The notes below the pieces were generated by a model. That model ran no database searches, was not told where the DNA came from, and worked only from the letters and a program-made list of their open reading frames with translations. Position numbers and translations under genes: made by a program. From Erysipelothrix rhusiopathiae (lineage in GTDB: Bacteria; Bacillota_I; Bacilli_A; Erysipelotrichales; Erysipelotrichaceae), in NCBI GenBank assembly GCA_902772725.1, contig CACYBS010000351.1, forward strand, positions 1-34,191: a stretch of 34,191 nucleotides of DNA, read 5' to 3'. Of this stretch, positions 7,895 through 16,648 are shown piece after piece. Position 1 is the stretch's first letter. Every line of letters starts with the position of its first letter.

Positions 7895-8809
7895 TTATAA
7901 CTGATTTTTAATTCTTTGTCCCTTTACAACGCCACGTTTAAAGCCTTTTGCCATATATCGAATGATCCATGTGAAAACTGTAATAACCCCACCGATAAAT
8001 AAGACGGTACCGAAAATAATATACGGTCTTCCAAAATGATTCAATGCGTATTTCAACATCTTCTCAATATCATGAGGCGCATTGCCATACACACCGGCAA
8101 CCGGTGACAACATCGCAAAGCCGATAAAGGTTGCGATGCATCCCATGATCAAAGGAAATCTTTTGCGTGCTTTAATGACTTTACCGGTTGATAATTCCGG
8201 CGGTTCGGCCGGCATGGTTTCTTCAAGCTCTTTTCGCTCTTCTTTATCATAAGCAGTAAAACGCGGATCATGAATCAATGCATCGAAACAGAATAAAGTA
8301 GCTTCGGCATCTTCTTTGGAGTTATGCGGTTCCAGCTTATATCCAAAATAAGAAGCACAGTTTTCTAATGTATACTTTTCAAATTTACTATGCTCAATTC
8401 CTTCTTTAAAAGCACCAAACTCCCGCATTACGTCGAATTTATTTCCTTCTACAATAAAACCATCCGCTTCGACAAATCGGATATCAAAATCCAGATCATA
8501 GCTTACCACCAATAACGCATTGGTAAAAAGCGCCTGGATTTCATCGTAAAGATCTTTCATCGTCGGAGCCTTTTCAACATCTTCCGGTGAAATATGATGG
8601 TATTGTTCCGATTTTGCCCAGCTTTTCTTTCTGGTTGGATGGATTAAGGAAGATAATAAGATTTTTCCGGTACCATCTAAAAAAGTAATTTGGACGATAT
8701 CATCCGTTCCCGGTGTAAGTCCTGTCGTATCGGTATCAAAGACTAAGATTCTGCTCTTGTCGATTTCTAAAAGTTCTGAAGCTCTTCGCTTCGCATACCA
8801 TTTTTCCAT
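7895..8809 (-). CDS. DnaQ-like 3'-5' exonuclease with C-terminal membrane segments
   Basis: The 304-residue product has an RNase T/DnaQ (DEDDh) exonuclease domain at about residues 20-180 and two hydrophobic segments at about 218-242 and 261-286, ending in a basic tail. Exo I reads FDTDTTGL (Asp25, Asp27), where the usual motif is DxE, so the catalytic Glu is replaced by Asp. Exo II is VSYDLDFDIRF (Asp109) and Exo III is HNSKEDA (His162, Asp167). The linker at 183-216 is charged and contains Glu-rich sequence. The hydrophobic segments suggest the nuclease domain is held at the cytoplasmic face of the membrane. It begins an operon with the downstream unknown gene. The substrate (DNA or RNA) is not evident, and the D-for-E change may lower activity. 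Confidence 0.82.
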   Translation of the reverse strand: MEKWYAKRRASELLEIDKSRILVFDTDTTGLTPGTDDIVQITFLDGTGKILLSSLIHPTRKKSWAKSEQYHHISPEDVEKAPTMKDLYDEIQALFTNALLVVSYDLDFDIRFVEADGFIVEGNKFDVMREFGAFKEGIEHSKFEKYTLENCASYFGYKLEPHNSKEDAEATLFCFDALIHDPRFTAYDKEERKELEETMPAEPPELSTGKVIKARKRFPLIMGCIATFIGFAMLSPVAGVYGNAPHDIEKMLKYALNHFGRPYIIFGTVLFIGGVITVFTWIIRYMAKGFKRGVVKGQRIKNQL

Positions 8810-8844
8810 AATTTAAAACTCCATTTATGTAACCTGTTATCTTT

Positions 8845-8850
8845 ATTATA
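8845..8850 (-). promoter_or_regulatory. -10 element upstream of the exonuclease operon
   Basis: TATAAT on the minus strand lies 35 bases before the exonuclease ATG. The best -35, TTTTCA at 16 bases, is weak. It lies next to the azlD terminator. Confidence 0.5.
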
Positions 8851-8872
8851 ACCCAAACAAACCAAATGAAAA

Positions 8873-8892
8873 GAAGCCGAACATACGACTTC
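8873..8892 (-). terminator. Terminator of the prdX-azlC-azlD operon
   Basis: The minus strand folds GAAGTCG-TATGTT-CGGCTTC (one G-U pair) followed by TTTTCATTT, immediately downstream of the azlD stop codon. Confidence 0.72.
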
Positions 8893-8894
8893 TT

Positions 8895-9224
8895 CTAAAA
8901 CACAACCTGAACTAAAACCATGTAAAGGATGGTACCAATCAGTACGCTAAATATTGTATTGCGCTTCCAGAGATAGGATAGCGATACAACTGCCAGCGCT
9001 ATAATCTCCGGAATCATATGGTTTCCGGATAAAGGAGACACATCTTTTAAGCAGTACACAATTAAAAGTCCCATTGCCGTATAAGGTACGACATTGCCAA
9101 GATACAGTATGATATCCGGGACTTTGTTTCGGTCAAAGACCATTACCGGAAGTAAGCGGGTAGCCATGGTAACAAGACCCATCACAAGAATCACAATAAA
9201 GGCATGGGAATAATCAATCATCAT
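8895..9224 (-). CDS. azlD: AzlD-type branched-chain amino acid exporter subunit
   Basis: This 109-residue, very hydrophobic protein has four membrane segments and the family's conserved opening MGLVTMATRLLPVMVF. AzlD (YgaH) is the small partner of AzlC (YgaZ) in an exporter of branched-chain amino acids and analogues. The start overlaps the end of azlC by 11 bases (8 if the next ATG is used), with GAGGAAA just upstream inside azlC, so translation is probably coupled. It ends the operon and is followed by a terminator. Confidence 0.9.
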   Translation of the reverse strand: MMIDYSHAFIVILVMGLVTMATRLLPVMVFDRNKVPDIILYLGNVVPYTAMGLLIVYCLKDVSPLSGNHMIPEIIALAVVSLSYLWKRNTIFSVLIGTILYMVLVQVVF

Positions 9225-9909
9225 CTTTTTCCTCGATTTTCTTTCGCATCACGATTAAAGTTATCACAATTATGATCATCGCAGGAATTAAAAATAAATT
9301 CGGTCCAAATAGAATACGGCATATAAGTGTTGCCCCAAGTCCGAGTATTGCCGGTATATGGCTTTTTGAATTGATCCACTGTTCAATAAATACGGTTGTA
9401 AATAAAGCGGTCATCGCAAAATCTATACCGGTTGAATCAAAGGTGAGTAAAGATCCGATCCAGCCGCCTAAAAAGGAACCAAGCAGCCAGGAGCTTTGAT
9501 CAAATAAAGTCACCAGTAATCGATAATTACTGAGATTTACACCTTCCGGCATTTCATCCTTTGATAACATGGCATAGGTTTCATCGCATAAGGCATAAAA
9601 CAGATACCATTTTCTTTTGCCTTCATTTCGATAGCGTCCGATCATGGAAATACTGAAGAAAATATGCCTTGCCGACACCATGAATGCCGTAATAGCTGCC
9701 ATCAAAAGTGAACTTCCCGTTAAAAAAGATACACTGACAAATTGGGCAGTACCGCTAAAGATAATTAAACCGGAAATAAAGGACCAGAACGGACCGAAGC
9801 CATGTTTCTCCATGAGGATTCCATATCCGATGCTTAACACCACAAAGGTTACCATAATCGGCAGCGAAGTCTTAAATGCTTCACTGATATCTTTTTTTGA
9901 AATACTCAT
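9214..9909 (-). CDS. azlC: AzlC-type branched-chain amino acid exporter subunit
   Basis: The product has 231 residues and several hydrophobic segments in the AzlC/YgaZ pattern: SLPIMVTFVVLSIGYGIL at the start, FSGTAQFVSVSFL, then SARHIFFSISM and a YALCDETYAML motif typical of the family. With AzlD it would export branched-chain amino acids across the membrane. The ATG at 9909 overlaps the stop of the upstream prdX-like gene as ATGA, which fixes the start and implies translational coupling; a 23-residue upstream extension would overlap prdX further and is unlikely. Its pairing with a tRNA-editing deacylase is unusual. Confidence 0.92.
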   Translation of the reverse strand: MSISKKDISEAFKTSLPIMVTFVVLSIGYGILMEKHGFGPFWSFISGLIIFSGTAQFVSVSFLTGSSLLMAAITAFMVSARHIFFSISMIGRYRNEGKRKWYLFYALCDETYAMLSKDEMPEGVNLSNYRLLVTLFDQSSWLLGSFLGGWIGSLLTFDSTGIDFAMTALFTTVFIEQWINSKSHIPAILGLGATLICRILFGPNLFLIPAMIIIVITLIVMRKKIEEKDDD

Positions 9910-10388
9910 AGACTTACCACTTTCACAATATTGCCGTGCGCTTCGATAATCCCAATTAAATCCTTCGATTTTAACCATACCGTTGCCGTATTATCATTTG
10001 GATGTACGCCAATGATTTCATCTTCAAAGGCAGAATCCAAAAACAAGGTAACTTTATGCTCATGATCATTCAACAAACCTAACGGTGTGACAGAACCGGG
10101 CTCAAGTCCCAATATCTGCAACAAATCATCCGCAGAACAGAAGGACAGGGCTCTCAATCCATTCTGTTTACGGAATTCTTTTAAATCAACCCGCTTATCG
10201 CCTTTTACAGTGATCAGATAATAATTGCGTTTCTTATCGTCTCGAACAAAGAGATTCTTGGCATCAAATTCAGGATACGGTAAATCAATGGCATCCAATT
10301 CCTTCATATTATAAACAGCTTCATGCTCGGTTATTTCATACTCGATATGATGCGTATTTAAATAATCATATACTTCCTGTTTATTCAT
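9906..10388 (-). CDS. prdX: YbaK/ProX-type aminoacyl-tRNA deacylase (PrdX-like)
   Basis: This 160-residue protein matches the free-standing trans-editing domains related to the insertion domain of prolyl-tRNA synthetase. Characteristic stretches are EHEAVYNMKELD near residue 25, KNLFVRDDKKRNYYL around 55-70 with its conserved Lys, VDLKEFRK, and GSVTPLGLLND around 110-120. Members hydrolyse mischarged tRNA, most often Ala- or Cys-tRNA(Pro). The start is the ATG at 10388 behind AAGGGAAG. It is the first gene of an operon with azlC and azlD, overlapping azlC by four bases. Substrate preference is inferred from the family, not seen. Confidence 0.9.
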   Translation of the reverse strand: MNKQEVYDYLNTHHIEYEITEHEAVYNMKELDAIDLPYPEFDAKNLFVRDDKKRNYYLITVKGDKRVDLKEFRKQNGLRALSFCSADDLLQILGLEPGSVTPLGLLNDHEHKVTLFLDSAFEDEIIGVHPNDNTATVWLKSKDLIGIIEAHGNIVKVVSL

Positions 10389-10413
10389 AGTCTTCCCTTT
10401 CAACAATGAAATA

Positions 10414-10422
10414 ATTCTAGCA
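10414..10422 (-). promoter_or_regulatory. Extended -10 element upstream of prdX
   Basis: The minus strand reads TGC-TAGAAT, an extended -10, about 25 bases before the prdX start. The -35 (TTTCGA at 16 bases) is poor. Confidence 0.4.
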
Positions 10423-10540
10423 TAAAACAGATTTATCGAAAAATAATACACTCTTATAACCATGTATTGAAAAGTTTTATTACTTAGTGTTTTGGATTAA
10501 TATTGACATCGTTTAAACTGAAGATAAGGAGTTTTATTGT

Positions 10541-11350
10541 ATGGATAAGAAACAAAAATTAAAAGGTATTCTATTGGCAGTGGCAGCCATGATTGTCTCA
10601 CTTGTAGTTTATAGAATTGCGGGAGCTGTTATTGATAATTTCGTTACCAATCGATTTTTCAAAAACTTTTTAGCGGAGTTGTGTTTTGCGATTATGGCTT
10701 TAATGAGTGTGATTCTCTTAAAGAAAACGAGGATTTTTAAAGCAGATAAAAGATTTTTAAAAAGTGGCCTTTCGTCAGCCGGACTTCTCTATGGAGTTAT
10801 AGCGTTTCAAGGCTTTTTTTCGCTGGGGATGCTGTTGAACACAACTGCATCTCTTGTTGAAGTTCTTCTATTTATTGCCTTCTGTTTCCTGATTGGATTC
10901 TGTGAAGAAGTCATCTATCGAGGCTTAGTTCAAAATTCCTTCCATGATTATTTTGGAGAAGACAGTTTAGGACATGTATGGTGTGCACTTATATGTTCAG
11001 CAATCATATTTGGAGCATCCCATTTAACCAATGCCTTACGTCCGGGTGGTGATATCGCATCAGCTGCTGTTCAGGCTTTTGGAACCATGGGAATGGCTGT
11101 ATTCCTTGGAGCTATATATTTTAGAAGTCACAAAAATATTTGGTTACTCATCATTTTACACGGCGTATTTGATATGGTTGTAATGATTGGTTCCGGTATT
11201 CTGGCAGGAACTGATTTAAGTGCTCTGTTAAACAACTATTCTGCAAACTTTATAGGAGCTCTTTTCTGGAATGTGGTATATATACTTACCAGCATATTCC
11301 TGTTACGTCCAAAGAAAGTAGAACCGCTATTGAAAAAAGAGGATGCATAA
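10541..11350 (+). CDS. CPBP-family intramembrane metalloprotease
   Basis: This 269-residue membrane protein has about seven or eight hydrophobic segments and the three motifs of the CPBP/Abi (Rce1-like) family: EEVIYRG with Glu122, Glu123 and Arg127; FGASHLTN with His161; and HGVFD with His207 and Asp211. The enzyme would cut substrates inside the membrane; bacterial members are often linked to bacteriocin immunity or peptide maturation. No bacteriocin gene is near. The start follows AAGGAG. It is transcribed alone, divergent from prdX; TTGACA occurs at 10503-10508 but no good -10 follows it. Confidence 0.88.
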   Translation: MDKKQKLKGILLAVAAMIVSLVVYRIAGAVIDNFVTNRFFKNFLAELCFAIMALMSVILLKKTRIFKADKRFLKSGLSSAGLLYGVIAFQGFFSLGMLLNTTASLVEVLLFIAFCFLIGFCEEVIYRGLVQNSFHDYFGEDSLGHVWCALICSAIIFGASHLTNALRPGGDIASAAVQAFGTMGMAVFLGAIYFRSHKNIWLLIILHGVFDMVVMIGSGILAGTDLSALLNNYSANFIGALFWNVVYILTSIFLLRPKKVEPLLKKEDA

Positions 11351-11356
11351 TAAAAA

Positions 11357-11386
11357 AGGATTGTTTCCAGTTTAAGGAACAATCCT
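11357..11386. terminator. Bidirectional terminator between CPBP and ACT-protein genes
   Basis: GGATTGTT and AACAATCC form a strong stem that extends to AAGGATTGTT with one bulged base. An A-tract lies upstream and CTTTACTTTG downstream, so both converging transcripts can use it. Confidence 0.8.
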
Positions 11387-11389
11387 TCT

Positions 11390-12067
11390 TTACTTTGTAT
11401 CAAACCGGAAGCTTGAATTCTTCAATACTTCTATTGTTTTATCAGCTGTTGCTGCCCTTACAAACACAAAATCATAGTCGAATGTAGATATAAATAAGAA
11501 CTGTATATCTCTTTTCATGAAAACATCGGATATCCTTGCGGCAACATTTACGCGATAGGGTGATTTATCAACATGGATACGAATCGCTTTCCATCCATCA
11601 CTTCTGGAAACAGTGTTTTTTGGAACCATTGTATCCGGACATATTATTGATCTTTGATCTTCTGTTATGCCAATAAAACAATACGGATTTTCTAAATCAA
11701 CAAAGGAATAGTTCTCTACTTTACAGACTGAAAACGCAAAAGGAAGCATCTCAAGGTACAATTTACTTGTTTGTTCACGAATGATTTCTCCATTCAAACG
11801 CTTTTTAAGTTTCAACTTAACTTTTTCATACCGTTCTTCAATTTCATAATCCGGAATCCATATTTTAGCTTCTTCTATTTTCTCAAGAACATTTGTGACA
11901 ATCTTATAATCTTCTTTGGGTCCGGGATATCTTCCGGTTATAAGATATTGATTATGGTAAGCTTCAAACATCCAGTCATTGATTTTTATCTTCTGTTTCT
12001 GTTTTAACTGCCGAAAAGTCTTATTGGTTTGAAGCAGCTGTCCATTGACGCGTTTATGATTTTTCAT
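11390..12067 (-). CDS. ACT-domain protein with an unrecognised N-terminal domain
   Basis: The product is 225 residues. The C-terminal half (about 100-225) resembles the CASTOR/ACT_7-type ACT proteins: LYLEMLPFAFSVCKV, then ENPYCFIGITEDQRSIICP, and the diagnostic ISDVFMKRDIQFLFISTFDYDFVFV (residues 179-203), the region that binds small ligands such as amino acids in this fold. The N-terminal 95 residues are basic and helical, with an IWIPDYEIEERYEKVK stretch that I cannot assign. The ATG at 12067 is set by CCGGAGG upstream. It begins 32 bases after hsdR in the same direction, so it may be the last gene of the restriction operon. A ligand sensor is plausible; a role in restriction is not shown. 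Confidence 0.75.
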   Translation of the reverse strand: MKNHKRVNGQLLQTNKTFRQLKQKQKIKINDWMFEAYHNQYLITGRYPGPKEDYKIVTNVLEKIEEAKIWIPDYEIEERYEKVKLKLKKRLNGEIIREQTSKLYLEMLPFAFSVCKVENYSFVDLENPYCFIGITEDQRSIICPDTMVPKNTVSRSDGWKAIRIHVDKSPYRVNVAARISDVFMKRDIQFLFISTFDYDFVFVRAATADKTIEVLKNSSFRFDTK

Positions 12068-12099
12068 TATTATCCTCCGGCAAATCGAATGCGGTGACA

Positions 12100-15000
12100 T
12101 CAAATCATCGCATTCTTTTTAATAGAATTAATTGTGTTGACCAGTTTTGTTCGAGTTTCCGGATCAAACAATCGAATGAAGTTTACCGGCTTATCAAATG
12201 GAGGTTTTTGAAGTTCTGTTATATTATCAATATAACCGTTCAACTCAACATAATTGATAACCTTATTAATAAACACAATCTGACGCTGATTCAATCCCTG
12301 ATCATTAATAAACTCTGAAAAAGCCTCCATGGCAGCACTATGATCCAACTTTGAAATCTTCCGAATCAATAAACCAAATGGAGTTTCTCCATATTCTCTT
12401 TGATAATCTTCTTTAGTACCCAGTTCATTAGTAAAAATGCGGTCTAGTTCTTCATAATCGGAAGAAGTAAGCGGAATATTATGTTTCAATTTATGGATCA
12501 CTAAATCATCACTATGCTGGCTGATATATTTATTGACCTTTTCTTTATAATCTTCAAATTCATAAGCAGGGGTAAGTATATCTCCTTCCCTTTCTTCCAG
12601 GATGATATCTTTCAAATCTGTTTTTATAATTTTTTCCGGTTCCGTATCGTTCCATAAAAAGCGAATTAGATATCGTAATTCTTTACGGACATTTTCAATG
12701 GCCAATAAATCGTTAGCATTCCAGAAAGCATCGCTCTGCACCTCTTTGATCAAAGGTAATCTTGCCTTAATTTGAGGAACGGTAATCTTTCTTTCTAATT
12801 GACTGGATATATTACATAACTGCTTCTTAGCTATTGAAAAGCTCGGTAACTGTTCCATATCTGCCAACATTAAGCCATACATCAAGTTATCAAAACGTTT
12901 TGCGGCTTCATCCTGTTCAGGGTCATATACTAATGGTGCGATATAATTTGTAAGCTCTTCTTTATCAATATCATTCAATACTGTAAAAGCATCCTCGTTT
13001 TTATATTTTTGAACATATTGACGATTTAGACGTACAGCGATTAATGCATCATCCAGTTTATTCACCTGTGAATAACACTCCGTGATGATTTCATTTCGCC
13101 ATTTTTGGAATTTATCCTCCACAAAAGCGCTGTCCTGCAAAACCATTGCCAGCCGAATCTTTTTTTCAAAAATGGACTCTGTTAATGATTTGACTTTGGT
13201 TCCTTCATATCCATTCGGTGTCTCTCTGAAAAATTCAAAATTAGAACAATAATCAAAGATGATAAACCGCCGTTTATCAATATAAGTACCATCTATTTCA
13301 TCGATGCACTGAAGGCCTTTACATAACCGGGTTCCCCGTCCAATCATTTGCCAGAATTTTGTCTTAGACCGAACTTTTTTAAAGAAAACTAAATTGACAC
13401 ATTCTGGAACATCAATACCGGTATCCATCATATCTACAGATACTACAATATATGGAGGGCTTGCAGGTTTCTTAAAATCATCAATGATTGTCTGGGCATA
13501 GCTGTCCTCACATACTACACGGCTTGCCCATTTCCCGTGATATTGAGGATAAAGTTTATTAAACCGCTCCACAATAAACTCAGCATGTTTCTTGTTTTGA
13601 GCAAAAATAATAGACTTACCAATACGGTCTCCGCCTTCTGTTTTAATACCTCTTTCCATTAGATCCTGTAATACAATATCAACGGTGTCCGCATTAAACA
13701 CAAACTTATTCAGCTTACTTGATGGAATGAAATCCGGAATATAATCATCTTCCGCAAAATCATCTTCATATTTCTGCCTATCCTTTTCATCCAGGTCATC
13801 GTATGTGATGCCTTCTTCCAGAAACTTCATCTTGGTTTCATATGTATAATATGGAACTAATACATGATCTTCATAGACTGCCGTTTCATAATCATACGCA
13901 TAGGTTGGGACATTGACTTCTAAGTCAAAGAATGAGTATGTATTTTTATCAACATCCGTGCGTGGTGTCGCGGTTAATCCCACCAATATCGCATCAAAAT
14001 AATCAAAGATTGTCTTATATTTATGGAAGATACTTCGATGGCTTTCATCGATGATAATCAAATCAAAATGTGCCGGTGTAAACATCGGAAATCCATCATC
14101 ATTTCGTGAATTATCAATCGCATTTAACATTGTCGGATATGTTGAAAATACAATTCTAGCGTTTAAATCGTCCTTATTTGAACATAAATTACATAAAGAC
14201 ATATCCGGTAAATAGTTTTTAAAATCATCCTTAGCCTGGGCAACAAGAGCTGTTCTATCCGCAAGGAAAAGAACATTAGTAACATATCCGGCACGACTTA
14301 AAACATCGGTTAAGCTGGATGCAGTACGGGTTTTACCCGTACCTGTAGCCATGACCAAAAGATTCTTTCTTCCACCTTTTGAGATATTGTCACATACGGC
14401 ACGAATAGCTTCTTTCTGGTAATAACGGTCCGTGATTTTATCATCAATTTGAATAGAGTATAGGTTTTTCTTTTCCTGCCGCCGATTCATTAGTTTTTGA
14501 AGATCGTCTTTACTGAAAATCTGACTCACTTTTCTTTGTGGGGATGTCAAATCATCCCAAAAATAAGTTTCAAAGCCATTGGTGGTAAACATCATCGGTC
14601 TTCTGCCAAATTTTCTTTCTAGGCAATCTGCATATAATACTGCCTGTTGACGTCCAACATTTGGATCTTTTGATGCCTTTTTAGCTTCAATAACAGCCAA
14701 AGGAAGACCATCTTTACCAAAAAGAACATAATCACAATATCCTTTTCTTCCAAGTACTCCACCCATGTTATCGACTTCATATTCAAAGGTAACATCAGCA
14801 TTTACACCTTCTAATGCCCATCCCATATCCTCTAAATCCGTGTCAATAAAGATTTTACGGGTTTTAAATTCAGAAAGATCATCCGCAACAAATGTACGGT
14901 TCTGTATATGCGCTTCTTTTTCCGCTGTTAATTGAGCAGACATTTCTTGAAGTTTTCTTTGAAGCTCTTGAATTTCGGCATCCTTTTGATCAATTAATCC

Positions 15001-15465
15001 TTCCTGTTCCCGGATTTTCTTTTCATCAATGATGACCTCCTTATCAGGAATAGCGTGAATATCAAAGGTACGCTGCTCGTATTCATCCCCATAACAATAT
15101 TCAATCCATTGAATAAACTCAAATAAAGCCTTTAAACAGCATACAGCAACTCCTTTAGATACAGCTTGTTCTGTATGTACAGCACGGTTTCCTGTTTGAA
15201 CAATAATTCTAAGCTTATTCCATGTATTGGGATCTAATTCATAACGAAAAGACTCTTCATAAATTAACGAAGATAAATTATCCCGATATGGCATTTCCAT
15301 ATTAGAATCTGCAGCATATACCCATTTAACAGCTAGTTCTAATGCCTTCCGACATCCTATTGCACACATACTTGGAGACGTGGCATATATTTTTTCTGCT
15401 TCTATACATGCTTTTGAAAACATTTCAAATTGCCTGTTGTTTTCTAGATATCCAAAATTAGACAT
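12100..15465 (-). CDS. hsdR: Type I restriction enzyme, motor/nuclease subunit HsdR
   Basis: This 1121-residue protein is the DNA-translocating and cleaving subunit. Domains in order: a DUF4145-like helical N-terminus (about 10-130), a coiled coil (about 150-185), an HsdR nuclease domain with a PD-(D/E)xK core (Asp245, Glu260, Lys262 in IEAKK), a superfamily 2 helicase with Walker A ATGTGKT (373-379), the DESH box, TATPRTD, and QMIGRGTRLC, then a C-terminal EcoEI-type region. All catalytic motifs look intact. The start is the ATG at 15465 behind AAGGAGGAG. It lies 94 bases downstream of hsdS-1 in the same direction. With HsdM and either HsdS it would cut DNA lacking methylation at the HsdS-specified site. 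Confidence 0.96.
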   Translation of the reverse strand: MSNFGYLENNRQFEMFSKACIEAEKIYATSPSMCAIGCRKALELAVKWVYAADSNMEMPYRDNLSSLIYEESFRYELDPNTWNKLRIIVQTGNRAVHTEQAVSKGVAVCCLKALFEFIQWIEYCYGDEYEQRTFDIHAIPDKEVIIDEKKIREQEGLIDQKDAEIQELQRKLQEMSAQLTAEKEAHIQNRTFVADDLSEFKTRKIFIDTDLEDMGWALEGVNADVTFEYEVDNMGGVLGRKGYCDYVLFGKDGLPLAVIEAKKASKDPNVGRQQAVLYADCLERKFGRRPMMFTTNGFETYFWDDLTSPQRKVSQIFSKDDLQKLMNRRQEKKNLYSIQIDDKITDRYYQKEAIRAVCDNISKGGRKNLLVMATGTGKTRTASSLTDVLSRAGYVTNVLFLADRTALVAQAKDDFKNYLPDMSLCNLCSNKDDLNARIVFSTYPTMLNAIDNSRNDDGFPMFTPAHFDLIIIDESHRSIFHKYKTIFDYFDAILVGLTATPRTDVDKNTYSFFDLEVNVPTYAYDYETAVYEDHVLVPYYTYETKMKFLEEGITYDDLDEKDRQKYEDDFAEDDYIPDFIPSSKLNKFVFNADTVDIVLQDLMERGIKTEGGDRIGKSIIFAQNKKHAEFIVERFNKLYPQYHGKWASRVVCEDSYAQTIIDDFKKPASPPYIVVSVDMMDTGIDVPECVNLVFFKKVRSKTKFWQMIGRGTRLCKGLQCIDEIDGTYIDKRRFIIFDYCSNFEFFRETPNGYEGTKVKSLTESIFEKKIRLAMVLQDSAFVEDKFQKWRNEIITECYSQVNKLDDALIAVRLNRQYVQKYKNEDAFTVLNDIDKEELTNYIAPLVYDPEQDEAAKRFDNLMYGLMLADMEQLPSFSIAKKQLCNISSQLERKITVPQIKARLPLIKEVQSDAFWNANDLLAIENVRKELRYLIRFLWNDTEPEKIIKTDLKDIILEEREGDILTPAYEFEDYKEKVNKYISQHSDDLVIHKLKHNIPLTSSDYEELDRIFTNELGTKEDYQREYGETPFGLLIRKISKLDHSAAMEAFSEFINDQGLNQRQIVFINKVINYVELNGYIDNITELQKPPFDKPVNFIRLFDPETRTKLVNTINSIKKNAMI

Positions 15466-15559
15466 ACGTCTCCTCCTTTTCATAAGTAGTATGATAATAA
15501 TAATTTATGATATTTATATATCGTAATATCCTGGTTTGTAGACTTGATAAACTCGGGTA

Positions 15560-16606
15560 TTATCTTGATTTGTTGATTTGTTTGGCAAATTCAGCAAATT
15601 CTTTCTGAACACTCATGGGTGGTACTATAACAGTCGTTGCAGCAATCACCCCAAGATGTAAATGCTTAACCGCTACACCTTTCGTGCCTTCTTTAAATTG
15701 TTTTTGGATAGAATCTGACCTCAACTGCTGACATAAAAACTCTGGAAGCATTCTCTTCCTGTCATATTTAATTACAGCTAAGCTTTCGAATAAGCCAAGT
15801 TTCTTATCTGTTCTCACAATAGCCGGAGTCCCCAAGGTGCCACTTTTAGCTAGTAATATGTCAAACTTTTCAGTTTGGCATCTTTTCTGTATTTCGGAGT
15901 ACTCTTTATCCGATATATACTTTACATCAGAAAAATTTAATTCCCCATTGACAATGTTTTTTGCAGAAATAAATGTTATTCCTTCATTTAGGTAATGTGG
16001 AGTCTTATGAGTTCCATCAGTTATTTTGTCACACACTTCGCTAAGTTTTAATTTCGGATAATTCGCTTCGGAAAACATCTCTATAAATCGGGATTTGATT
16101 AACATGTCTAATTCATCTAATTCTCGGTGGCGGAGTGTAATAATCCTTTTTATTCTATCAAGAATATTAACTATCCTATGCTGCTCTTTTAAACTGGGTA
16201 AATTTATCGGAAACTCGTACAGCATTGAAAGTTTTAGATTATCTCTAACACTTCCTGTTGCAATAGCTCTGATGAAATGTAACGTAATTTCACTTTTCAA
16301 ATAATAGTATAGATACTGTTGATCAAGCTCTTTTGAAACAGAAAAGACATTATATAACGGACTAACAATAACCCTGTCTTCATATCTTTGCCAATCTACA
16401 GAGCCTACGTTAATTCGTGATGGATTATATGCAAAATATCCTTTAGGAACAATTTTATAGGTTGTTTTGTCTTTACTAGCTACTTCTTTGCCAAAATAAT
16501 CTCGACAAAAACCTTGTGTGTTTGTAACACTGTATACCGGAATATCTTCATTGCTTTTATTTTTTATACAATATTCCCGAATATAATCTCCGAGTCTCAC
16601 CTTCAT
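15560..16606 (-). CDS. hsdS: Type I restriction specificity subunit HsdS (copy 1, shortened C-terminus)
   Basis: This 348-residue subunit has two target-recognition domains (about 1-138 and 180-325) separated by the central helical conserved region with LIKSRFIEMF at 169-178. The second conserved region stops at QINKSR, about 24 residues earlier than in copy 2, so the final helix that pairs with the central one is missing. Both recognition domains differ from those of copy 2. The ATG at 16606 is preceded by a weak GGGTTAA site. The leader TTCGTGTTTATAGGG resembles the leader of the small gene before copy 2. It lies between the HipA-like gene and hsdR. The missing helix may weaken assembly with HsdM, or the tail may be supplied by recombination with copy 2. 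Confidence 0.9.
   Translation of the reverse strand: MKVRLGDYIREYCIKNKSNEDIPVYSVTNTQGFCRDYFGKEVASKDKTTYKIVPKGYFAYNPSRINVGSVDWQRYEDRVIVSPLYNVFSVSKELDQQYLYYYLKSEITLHFIRAIATGSVRDNLKLSMLYEFPINLPSLKEQHRIVNILDRIKRIITLRHRELDELDMLIKSRFIEMFSEANYPKLKLSEVCDKITDGTHKTPHYLNEGITFISAKNIVNGELNFSDVKYISDKEYSEIQKRCQTEKFDILLAKSGTLGTPAIVRTDKKLGLFESLAVIKYDRKRMLPEFLCQQLRSDSIQKQFKEGTKGVAVKHLHLGVIAATTVIVPPMSVQKEFAEFAKQINKSR
16073..16102 (+). repeat. Direct repeat copy A within hsdS-1 (candidate crossover site)
   Basis: This 30-bp segment matches 19518-19547 at 28 positions, including a perfect 18-bp core AAATCGGGATTTGATTAA. On the coding strand it encodes LIKSRFIEMF, at the same codon register as in hsdS-2. Confidence 0.75.
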
Positions 16607-16648
16607 TAAAATTAACCCTATAAACACGAAGATGCTTCTACAAGGTTT

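Noticed and set aside
9910-9978. Upstream extension of azlC by 23 residues
   Set aside because: It would lengthen the overlap with prdX; the ATGA junction at 9906-9909 gives the normal AzlC start.
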